From: Micractinium sp. NFX-FRZ | Taxonomy: Eukaryota > Chlorophyta > Trebouxiophyceae > Chlorellales > Chlorellaceae | Assembly (NCBI GenBank): GCA_029339195.1 | Contig: JAPTJF010000026.1 | Span: 186,001 to 250,000 of the forward strand | Direction: 5' to 3' | Length of the DNA: 64,000 nt | Shown here: piece after piece, positions 33,301 through 42,896 of the stretch | Numbering within the stretch: position 1 is the stretch's first letter | How the letters are laid out: the number at the start of each line of letters is the position of its first letter | Translations under genes and position numbers: made by a program | Notes under the pieces: model-generated | The model's database searches: none | The model's input: only the letters and a program-made list of their open reading frames with translations | Told to the model about the DNA's origin: nothing

Positions 33301-35879
33301 GATTGATTGAGCAAACAGAGGGTGGGGACGGGGAGGATGTTGAGAGCAGGGAGAGGAGAGGGCACGGGCCCAGCTGTGGACACTGTGGCCTGCCAGGCAG
33401 TGCCAAATCTCGGGCCATGGCACCTGCTGGCCCTGGCGCAGGAACAAGGGGCAGCGTGACGCAGGGATAAGGGCAGCGCCGCATGCTCGTCCTGGGCTGC
33501 CTGGCTTGTGCCAGCAACGGATCCTGCTCAGTCCCTGCCTCCCACTCCGGCGCCCGCCTCGCAGGTTGGGGATGTGCTGGCAGTGGCTGCGTCCCGCCCC
33601 CTGAGCGCGTCGGACGCCCTGGACTGGGAGTGGCCGCTGGATGGGGGCGCCCGCTTCCCTGTGTGGGCTATGGGGCCCGTCAGCGAGGCCAGCAACGCCA
33701 CGCACCCTGTCGTTCTCTATCACAGGCTCCTGGTGAGTGTGAGGCTCGTGGGGCTGCTGCCCGTGAGGCGGGGGCAGGAGGCAGCTCAACGCCAGCTGCT
33801 GGCGAGTGAATGAGTGAGGTGGGCTGGTTGCCTGTGTGGCGGCTAGTTCAAATGACCTAAGCCACACAGGCTACAGGTGAGGCTGCCTGCTTGCCTGCTT
33901 GCATCGCTGCCACACCCACAGGCACACGTGTCTCCACTTTGACTGCCATGTGTGGCTCCCGTGCCACAGAGAAGGGCGGGAGAGGCGTGCTGTGCCCGCT
34001 GCCCGCGCCCAGCCAGGCTGGCCTGGCCACCGCAGGCTGAACTGCCCAGGCATGCGCCGCTGTGGCCCTGGCCGGCCCTCGCACCGACACCACGCTCCCC
34101 TGGCTCACCCCCCACTTCACCCAGCCAGCTCCTTCCCAAACTACGGTGCCTCTCTGCCCCGCAACCCTCCCTGCCCTGCCTTCTCTTGCGTGACTCCTCT
34201 CCCGCCCATGCAGCTGCCCGGTGCCGCCGGTGAGGACACAATCCACGCTCCCCTGGGCCAGAACTACCGAGTCAGCCTTGGGCAGCCCTCCCCGCTGGCC
34301 TCCTCTGGCTGCAAGCCGCTGCTGGCGGCAGCGCGGGCGGCGGCACAGCATGGTGGCCATGGCTCCCCCCAGGGCGCTCCCGCAGCCGCCCCCGGCCAGG
34401 TGGCCACTCTCCAGGGTGTGACAGAATTCGAGGTGGTGACGGGAGGTGCGTGTTTGGGGTTGGGGTGCATTGACGCTGGGAGGGGCTGTGTGCTGTGTGC
34501 TGTGTGCTGTGTTGCGCGCTGCGCTATGTGCTGCGCTGTGCTGCGTGCTGCGCTGCGATATGTGCTGTGCTGCGTGCTGTGCGTGCCCTGCGCCTCGTCA
34601 GAGAGAGGAGTTGGGGCCATGGGCAGAGGCTGGCAGGGGCAGCTTTGAGGCAGAGGCAAGTGCTGGGAGAGGTAGGTGCGATGTGCAAGCGGGAGGGACG
34701 GCATGCTGTACAGTGGGCAGGTGGGCAGGCAGCGCAACAGCTGCAGGGCAGAGGCTGGCTTGGGACCAGGCCCGTGGTTCTAGCAACTCCCTCCCCTGCC
34801 CAATCCTGCGGCAGACTACTTAAGTTGCTTGACACCACCGTCCTTGCACTGCCCTTGCACTGCACCACCCACCCTTGCACTGCCTGCAGACAACCTGAGA
34901 CCACCCTCCCTGCACTGCCCTTGCACTGCACCACCCACCCTTGCACTGCCTGCAGACAACCTGAACTACCCAAACCCGCCAGGATGGGGCATCAGCTACC
35001 ACATCAACGGGGAGGAGTCGCCCGTGTTGACCGTCAAGCGAGGCACCGCCTACACATTCAAAGGTGAGGCGCAGCGCGGGAGCCGGCTAGTTGGGAGTGG
35101 GAGGTACGGCTGGCGGGCCAGATGGGCTTCCAGGGCGAGTACCTGGGCCGTTTGTACACCGTGGGGTGCCCGCTCATCTCCTGGCTGCCTTGTTGGTTGG
35201 TCACGGGTGCCCAGCCACCGCACGTGCCCCACCGCCGCTTCTGCCGCTGCCGTGCACACGCAGTGATGGCCGGCGAGATCCACCCGCTATACCTGACGAG
35301 CAGCATCACAGGGGGCGGCTCCTTCAGCAATTTTGTTGGAGAGACGATCTATGCCGGGGGGGAGGACGCGCACGGTGAGCGGCCGCCGCTGCTTCTGACG
35401 GTGGCCGCTGGTGCTGCTGCTGGTGCTGTTTGCACACCGGTTGCAGTCACGTCACTGCTGCCGTTGCCGCTACCGCAGCTGCCGCCGCAAGGGTAACCTG
35501 GGTTAAGCTACGACTGCCGTTGCCGTTGCCAGTGCTGCTGCTGCTGCTGCCGCTGGGCATGGGCATTGCGCACGCATGCTGCTACTGCAGCTGTTTGATT
35601 GCGGAGCAGCACTAAAGCAGCTGCACGCAAGCTTGCTCAATCAATCAATCAATCCAACTGCTGTGCTGCGTCACTCCGAAACCACCACACTTGCTCGTAC
35701 TCGCTCAGCTGGCGCAGCCGCCCACCAGCTGTGCTCTCAACTGCCCACCAGCTGCAGGCACCCCCGAGGACCCTTTCCTCCTGGAATGGACCCCTGATGC
35801 CGATACCCCCGACCTCCTGTACTACCAGTGCACCGTCCACATGAAGCTGGGCTGGCAGATTGTGGTTGAGGATGCGTAA
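30345..35879 (+). CDS. Skeletor-like DM13-DOMON-cupredoxin secreted protein
   Basis: Thirteen exons join in frame to 535 aa, from ATG 30345 to TAA 35877-35879. A signal peptide (LALCLAVVMLSTAP) is followed by a DM13 domain (SGTLTILDDCTAEVRDFTYD, later WSEFPVITLWCEDFYADFG). After a Pro/Ala linker comes a DOMON domain: LPGFFNLHYEVEEG, RWLGFGFSQPNATDVLMPGA, and QCFALDYQLQSRSQCSY. The C-terminal about 140 residues form a cupredoxin-like fold with KRGTAYTFKVMAGEIHPLY and LLYYQCTVHMKLGW, whose Cys and His are candidate copper ligands. DM13 and DOMON are linked to extracellular electron transfer and heme or sugar binding, and animal Skeletor proteins carry the same trio. The intron after 32287 needs a GC donor. 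The role in the alga is inferred as apoplastic or cell-wall redox. Confidence 0.88.
32291..32348 (+). repeat. Perfect 24-bp tandem duplication with inverted arm
   Basis: Two identical 24-bp units (32301-32324, 32325-32348) begin 13 bp inside the GC-AG intron. GGTGCCAGC at 32291 can pair with GCTGGCACC in either unit. Confidence 0.85.
33293..33311 (+). repeat. (ATTG)n microsatellite in intron
   Basis: About 4.5 ATTG units. An inverse-complement (CAAT)n array with the same flank lies at about 35636-35655 in a later intron of the same gene. Confidence 0.8.
34484..34585 (+). repeat. TGTGCTG-rich minisatellite in intron
   Basis: Repeated GCTGTGT and GCTGCGC units of 7-8 bp fill about 100 bp between Skeletor-like exons 10 and 11. 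Confidence 0.75.
34846..34964 (+). repeat. Duplicated acceptor of Skeletor-like exon 11
   Basis: A 66-bp unit ending in CTGCCTGCAGACAACCTGA occurs twice. Only the second copy (exon start 34956) continues as DNLNYPNPPGWG. Confidence 0.85.
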
Positions 35880-36712
35880 GGTGCAGCCAGAAGCTTGGGT
35901 TGATCAGGTGGGCCCGGCGCCCCTGGAGCACGCTCACTCAGGTGGAGCCCCGCTGCCTCCGCCATCCATCCTGCATTCCAGCATACTGCACGCCATTGTT
36001 GGCATGCTTGAGCATGCCGCATCCAACAGATGCACATTAGCATTGCACCCAAACAGGATTCTGGTCCGATTCCTACTTGTACTGCACCACATCATGACAC
36101 AAGGACACCAGCCTCTCCACGTCTGCGCACGCGCCTACCTGCTGCTGCCGCTGCGCCACCTTGCCTGCCTCACTCATAGCGCCCAATGCCGCCTCCTGAT
36201 CCGCTTTTGACGATTTAGACCTCCATTGCTGTATCACGCATCAATTGATTAAGCAGCTAGTGACAAAGAGATGCAGCAGGCCCAGCATGCTGAGCCATTA
36301 GTCGCCACGGTAAAGCCGAGCGGGCTGAGGTGTGCCCTGTTCTAGAGGAGCAGTACTGCGTGTGAGGAGGTCGAGCGGGCTGACGTGTGCGCAGGAGTGG
36401 GAACATTTGACGGGACTGGATGCCAACAGAAGGGAGCACGGTTTTGCTTTGTGAGTTAACTCACAACGTTGTGAGCCGAGACAAGTGCGGGGCAGGGTAC
36501 AGTCACATACAGGGGGGCAGAATCACAGAACGTGGAGGGGGCAGCAGCGGGAGCGTGACTGGGGAAGCATCAAGGGATTGCAAGAGCATTGCAACAAGAA
36601 GAAAGAAGCTGGCCGGTCAGCGCAGCGAGTGCGAGTGGATGGGAGGCCCGCTGATCCACGAGCTAAAAGCAGCAGGCAGCACAGAGGGCTCCCTGTCCCA
36701 CGCCCCTTTGCG
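35880..36712. other. Convergent intergenic region with overlapping palindromes
   Basis: About 830 bp between the Skeletor-like and MutY stops. It holds the double palindrome at 36450-36475. No TGTAA was found on either strand, and no open frame is credible. Confidence 0.5.
36450..36475. repeat. Two overlapping perfect 16-bp palindromes
   Basis: TGTGAG, CTCACA and TGTGAG alternate with 4-bp spacers TTAA and ACGT. Positions 36450-36465 and 36460-36475 are each perfect 16-bp palindromes sharing CTCACA. Confidence 0.95.
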
Positions 36713-39700
36713 TCACTTGCCAGCCTTGCCAGCCTTGCGCTGCGCCGGCGCAGCTGCGGTGTCGGCAGCATCGTCGGCGCCGCCCTTGCCGGGCAGCGGC
36801 TTGAAAAAGCGGGTGATGCTCTGCTTGCTGCCGGCCTTGGCGCGGGCCTCACAGAACAGCTTGTACACCTGCAGGCAGACGGATTGTGCACAGGTGACGT
36901 GCAAGCAGCAATCAGTGTGGTGTCACTGGCTAGTTTGCGGCCCGGCAGATACAAGCCATGGCAGCTCACAGGTGCTCGCATGACACTGCACCAGCGGCCC
37001 AGCGCCCGCGGTGGCGCACGCCCGCACACGGGGCGGCGGGGCACGCTGGGTGTGCCAGGGCCCCCTCCCTCCCGGGTTCCCATAGCCCATTCTGCCCAAC
37101 ACGTGCCAACAAGCACACTCCCTTCCGGCCTGCCTGCCTGCCTACTTGCCTGCCTGCCCTAGCACCACCTCCCCACCCCCACCCCAGCCACCACCTTCCC
37201 ATCCCCATCCCCCACCCACCTTCTTCACGCCGCTGCTCAGCCCCTTGCCCTCCATCTCCCCGCCGGGCACCCACTGCACCGCTGCCAGGCCGCCCGCCTC
37301 GTCAGCGCCGCGTGCCGAGGTGTCCAGCTCGCCCTGTGTTGTGTGGCAAGCATCCGGGGTGGTTGGGCCAGCGGGGCGGTCATTTGTGGCAGTCAGCAAC
37401 AGGCTGCTCGGCGGGCAGGAAGGCAGGCTGGCAGGCCAAGCTGAAGAGTACAGGTGGCCCCAGCCCAGCCTGGCCAGCCCCTCCTTATGTCCCTCAAGCG
37501 CAGCCCTCCTGGCCTGCCTGCCTGCACCACCAATGTGATTGATTATTCATCAAGCAGGGCGCACCGCTCGCCGTCGCCCACCTACCTCACCCTGACCCCC
37601 AGCCGCAGCCCCGCCCCATGCACCGCCCTGCCTGCCTCCCTGATAGCCATTACGGGCACACACCTGGGTGCCCGTCTTTTGCAACGACACATCACGGGCA
37701 TCAGACCAGACCGCACCACACCAGCGTGCCGCCCGTGCCAACAGTGCCCGCCCGTCTCCCCCCTGTGCAGCACCGGCAGCATTCTGCACCTCCGCCGCCA
37801 CAGCTTCAGCACCCAACCCAGCCCCCTGCAGTACCAGCAGTACCTGCAGTACAATCTTCTCCACCTTCATCGTCATCCGGATGTGGGAGAAGACGTGGAC
37901 CACTTGGCCCAGCGAGCGGCGCTCCAGCACCACGACGCCGGCGCTGCTGCTGCTGCTGCTGCCTGCACAGGGAGTGCGAGGGTTGGGAGTGTGGTGAGGC
38001 TGGGGATGGGAGGAGTGATGCTGCGCCACAGCCGCCACCAGGCTGTGCCGCGGCTGCTGCCTGCACGTTGGGTCTGGGTGGGGCGAGCAGGATGTGGGGG
38101 GTGAGGGTGCAGGCGGAGCTCCGCCACACCCACGCCGCCAGTGCTGCTGCCGGAAACCGGGTGGGAGGCGCAAGCGGACAGCATTGGAGGGTAGGAAAGG
38201 GCGGTGCTGCCGGCGGCCGGGAGGTTTATGTACATGGTACTACACACTACATGGTGTGTGTGTGTGTGGTGGTGGGGGTGGTGGAGGTTGGGTGGAGGGA
38301 CGCAAGGAGTGAGCGGATGAGGGGAGGGGGCAGGGGCACGTGGGCCAGGCAGGTGTGGGTGGCACGCAGCAAGCAGCGTGTGAGGACAGGGAGGGCATTG
38401 CTCGTCCCGATGCTGCACCAGCCCTGGCCGACCAGCCGGTCCCACCTGTCCCCACGGTCCAACATCCGCCAGCATTTGGCTGCATCTCACCTCCCCAGGC
38501 CTCCTGCCCCACACACTCATCAGCACCGCCCTGCATCGCATCGATTCACATGATGCCCCGCCCCAGGCCCGCCCTGCCCTGCCCTGCCCTCACCAGCTGG
38601 CCGAAGCTCCACCCCCAGCTGCGCCTGCAAGTACTCGTCCATCAACTGCTGCTGCTGCCGCTGCTGAGAGTCCTGGGCCTGATCGCCAGCCAGCGGCAGC
38701 AGCGGGAACTGCCAGAGCCCCGCCAGCAGGCCGCTGGGCGGGCGCTGTACCAGCAGGAAGCGGGAGGCCGCCAGGGAGGCCGCCAGGTCAGCAGCCGCTG
38801 GCGCCAGCGGAGCGCCAGGTGGCACCAGCTGCACAACGGCTACCGCCACGGTCTCCTTCCGCTTCTCAGCCTTCTCGACCTGCCCAGGGGGGAGACCAGC
38901 GGGCACCCAGCGTGCGGGCAGGTAGGTGGGGAGAGGCGGCGGTTCCAGGGGGGGCCCAGGGCAAGGAAGCGCACTTTGTGGGCGGGGCGGGGATGTGGTT
39001 GCGCACACGCCGCAGGCTGCAGCTGCGGGCCGGGGGCACGCTTATAATTGACTGCTTGTTGACACACACTTGTCACACGCTCCTTGAGACACACACGAAC
39101 GCCTGGCCACTCCCCCCCCTCGCACACCCACGCCCACACTGTCACACACACACACCCGTGGCAACCGCCCACCCACCTTTGTTGGGTAGTCGGTGGCGCG
39201 GGGCGCGCCCGCAGCTGCCGGGTCACCTCCCTCCTCAGCATACCGCCGCACCGCCTGGTGCGCCGCACAGCTGGCGCTGACGGGGCAGTCTCCGCACTTT
39301 GGGTCGGTGTTGGGGATGCACACGGTGGCACCCAACTCCATCATGGCCTGCGGGGGCAGGGAGGGGATTGCGAAGGCGAAATGTAAAGGTGGCATGGGCA
39401 AGGGGAGGCGGCATGACAAGGAACGTCGAAACAGCTGAAATGAAGACGTGACATGAGGGCGGGATAGGGGGCGGTGTCTGGGCAGGGCCAAGGCAGGAGC
39501 AGGGTAGGACAGCAAGGTGGAGCGAGGTGGCACCATCATGGCCTGCGGGGGCAGGGAGACAACATGAACAGGTGGCATGAGGCAAGGGGAGGCGGCATGG
39601 AGAAGATGGACGGAATAAAGGTGACGTGGGTCCGGGTAGGGAGGGCAGAGCCTAGGCAGGGCCAAGGCAGAGGCGGGGCCAAGGCAGGGGCGGGGCAGGG

Positions 39701-42501
39701 CAAGGCAGGGTGAGGTGGCGCAAAGTTCCATCATACCCTGGGCAGGAGAGGGCCGGGGGAGCAAGATGGAGACCGGTGGCGCAGCAGATCAAGTGCAGAT
39801 CGGTGCGCGGCCGGGGTGCGGCCTGGGCAGGCAGAAACAGGGCAGGCGGGCAGCCGGGCCGGGCTTGCAACAGACGCAGGGGGGCATGGCTGGGTTGTCA
39901 AACAACAGACTCCGTCTAGCCAAGTAGTGGCTGGGGTATGGCACAACAGGCCAGCCCAATCTCGTGGGTTTCGGCTCTGCACGCCCATGAAGCGAGGGCT
40001 GAAGTTCAGCGCAGCAGGCAGCTATGCCTTTAGGTATCTCTAGTTACTTTCAACTTCATGATTGTATTCCAAGCAGTGGCAGCCCACCTGGTTGAAGTCT
40101 CCGGGCCGCTCCGTGTCCAGCAGGGCATCCGACAGGTCAGCCCACAGCTTGGTCATGGCAGCTGCATGGCCAGCATGCATGGGCAGGCAGGCGAGGGTTG
40201 AGGGGTGAGCATGACTTTTGGAGGCAGGCAAGGGTTGAGGGGTGAGCAGGACTTTTGGACTTGTGCTTGAGCAAGGGCGGCTGCAGGCAGAGCATTGCAG
40301 GCAGATGTGGCTTCATCGTCCCAGGGCTCGGCCATGGCGGCTGCACTGTGGGCAGGGGCCGGGCAGGGGGTGTGGAGATTGGGGGCAGGCATGCGCGCAC
40401 AGGCTGGCAGGCTGGCAGGTGGACACTTTACCCCGCCCCCACCCCACCCGCCCTTGTATCCATCTGAGCGCGGGCCACCAGCACACCCCCGCTAGCCAGC
40501 CAGCCAACCCTGCCCGCCCCTGCCCTGCCCTACCCCACCACAGCCAGCCCCCCAACCCACCCGAGCGCGGGTCCCCCGCAATCCCCCGCAGCCGCGCCAC
40601 CACTCGGATGACGTTGCCGTCCACCACCGCCGAGCGCTCGCCGCAGGCAATGGATGCAATGGCAGCAGAGGTATAGGCCCCCACGCCTGCAGTGGCGGGG
40701 CCGGGATTCAGGGGCGGGGGGACATAGGAGGCAGGGTGGTAAGGGAGGCGCGGGACATGAAAGCAGGGACAGAGGGCATGCGTGTGTACATCCCAAATGA
40801 CGGCAGAGGCGTAGGCGCCGGCACCAGCACAGCAGAGTCAGCCCTGCCAGCCCCAGCGCCCAGGCCCCGCGCCCCGCTCAGCTGCCGCTGCCCGCTCAGC
40901 TGCCGCTGCCCGCCCGCACCGGGGATGCACTGAAGCTCCTTGGAGGTGGTGGGGAAGCTGCCCCCCAGCTGCCCCACGATGTGCTTGGCGCCGTCCAGCA
41001 GGTACCGCGCGCGCCGGTAGTACCCCAGGCCTGCGGTCAAGCCCGATGGGAAGCCGGGGCGGGTGATGATGATGAGCGCTGGCCTTGGCAGGGATGCCCT
41101 TTCAAGGTGGCATGCCGCAGGAGGCAAGGACTGGCGAGCCCAGGCGGGCGGAAAGCGTGAACGAGAGCAGGTTGGGGGGGGCAAGAAGGGCAACAATCAA
41201 CAGAGGAGTATCGAGCTGCACCTGTATTCATCACCATGTATCCAAGTAACCCTGCCGGAAGGGAGCACAGAGCACACACAGCATGCAGGAGGGGCGCACC
41301 CGCCCACAGCTCGTTGACCTCCTCCTGGCTGGCGCCCGCCAGCGCCTGCACCGTGGGCCACTTGGCCACCCAGCGCTTGAAGTACTCGGCAGCACGGGAC
41401 ACCTGGGTCTGCAGGCGGGAGGAGGAGGGGTGGGGAGGGGCGGGGGGGAGCTGCGGTTTGTGGGAGCGGGGAGAAAGGCAAAGGCAGCAGGGGAGGGGCC
41501 AGCCTCCCACCCCATGCCTGGCTGGCATGTGATGCCGCCACATTGACGCACGCCTGGCAGTCGGTTCATCTGCCTGCACATGATGCATGGCTCATAATCC
41601 TGCATTTGCCACACCTGCTGGCTCATGGTCTTGGCACAGCCCCGACCAGCACCTAGTTTCCGTGCCCCTGCTGGCTTTACTTTGCTGCTTCTGAACAAAG
41701 GGCCTCCCATCACCTTAATATCACCATCACCTCTCATCTCACCTGCTGGCTCATCACTTCGCAAATCCACACATAGTAAATGAATTCTTTCCGGGGCAGG
41801 TCCAGCGGCGCGCCCTCCTGCCCCTCGGCGGCAGCAGCCGCCAGGCGCTCGGCGCTCAGCTTGGAGTGCGGGTTGCGGCGCCAGGGCAGGATGCGGTGGT
41901 GGCTGTCGTACCAGTCGAGCAGGCCGCTGCGGATCTGCGGGAGTACCAGAGGCAAGCGTGGCAGAGGTGGACAGGGTGGGAGGCAGGTGGAGGGTGCGGG
42001 TTGCAGCGCCAGGGCAGGAAGCAGTGGTGGGTCTGTATGGGTACCACTTGAGGAGGTGCTGTGCTTTCGTGCAGGCCACTGCGAATCAGCGATGTTTAAT
42101 GGTGGGGCTGAAAGTATGGCCGAGTGTCATGGGGTTGTGTTGGCAGAGGTCTGCGGCGGCCGAAGCAGAGGGCCGGCGGCAGAGCGCCACGTGTGGTGGC
42201 CATTGGGGGTGGCCGAATGCTGGGCAGCGGCAGTGTCGTGACATCCGCCTGTCATGTGCATCACACGCACATGCACGTGCACATGCATGCAGACAGCAAA
42301 CACGCAAGAATCATAAGCCAGACAGTGCCAACCCCATCAGGCAGCTGGGGGTGACCGCACCTGCGCCACCTCGGCGGCCTCAAAATTGAACTGGGCGGCC
42401 AGGTCTTCCACATCGGCTGATGCCGCCTTGGCACCGGCTGCCTTCTTGGGCGCCCGTTTGGCGCCCTGCTGCCCTTCCGGGGCAGCCCGTTTGCCGCCCA
42501 T
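36713..42501 (-). CDS. MUTYH: Adenine DNA glycosylase MutY/MUTYH
   Basis: Removes adenine mispaired with 8-oxoguanine in base-excision repair, in the nucleus and probably organelles. Eleven exons join in frame to 532 aa, close to animal MUTYH. After a Lys/Ala-rich start ([16 protein letters not shown]) come [20 protein letters not shown], the catalytic Glu in [16 protein letters not shown] (about residue 107), and [14 protein letters not shown]. Next is the helix-hairpin-helix [19 protein letters not shown] with the catalytic Asp in [13 protein letters not shown] (about 206). The iron-sulfur loop [18 protein letters not shown] follows, then a C-terminal NUDIX-like 8-oxoG recognition domain ([20 protein letters not shown] and [15 protein letters not shown]). 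The end [13 protein letters not shown] resembles a PCNA-binding QxxIxxFF box. Introns hold several exon-edge copies. The start lies 395 bp from the divergent CDPK gene. Confidence 0.95.
39342..39745 (-). repeat. Repeated acceptor of MutY exon 7
   Basis: CATGGCCTGCGGGGGCAGGG, the exon start (AMMEL) plus its acceptor at 39347, recurs at about 39537 and, degenerate, at about 39730. The period is about 195 bp. Confidence 0.8.
40189..40261. repeat. Tandem 36-bp intronic repeat
   Basis: Two units containing GGGTTGAGGGGTGAGCA and ACTTTTGGA lie in a MutY intron. They are not derived from an exon. Confidence 0.8.
41870..42060 (-). repeat. Copy of MutY exon 2 5' region
   Basis: Exon 2 sequence around the PWRRNPHS codons (41870-41934) has a diverged copy at about 41996-42050 in the upstream intron, about 125 bp away. 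Confidence 0.75.
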
Positions 42502-42896
42502 CGCTACTCCCGCGCTCCTGAGGGTGGTCTTGACGCGCTGTGAGCTCCTCCAGCAGCTTGCAGCAAGTTCAATGGACATCAGAGATGGCGGGAAGCTTAT
42601 TTCTTCGGTCATCCAAGTTCTGCCATGATGCGCAGCGTGCGGCGCCAGCGACCTGACCAGCTGGGGTGACTTCCGCCCCCCGCCACTCCGCAACCGCCAT
42701 ACTTTGCATTTTGATTCCGAAACTCCTTTCGTGAGCAGCAGTGCCCTGCGCAGGGCCTGAGCTCGCCGACGACACTCGACCTTCCAGTCTCTCAAGTCTC
42801 TCACGCCTTGCCTGCACCGAGCGGGCGCTCAACAGACAGCGGCGTTCATATCCCCCTTCTGAGCGCCCACCAAGCGTCGACCGTTGTAGCTGCAGT
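42502..42896. promoter_or_regulatory. Shared divergent promoter region, MutY / CDPK
   Basis: A 395-bp gap between divergent start codons. It must include both promoters and 5'UTRs. No defined element is recognised. Confidence 0.45.

Noticed and set aside
38240..38310. GT-rich stretch as a possible regulatory or CRISPR-like repeat
   Set aside because: Simple GT microsatellite in a MutY intron with no spacers or conserved unit.
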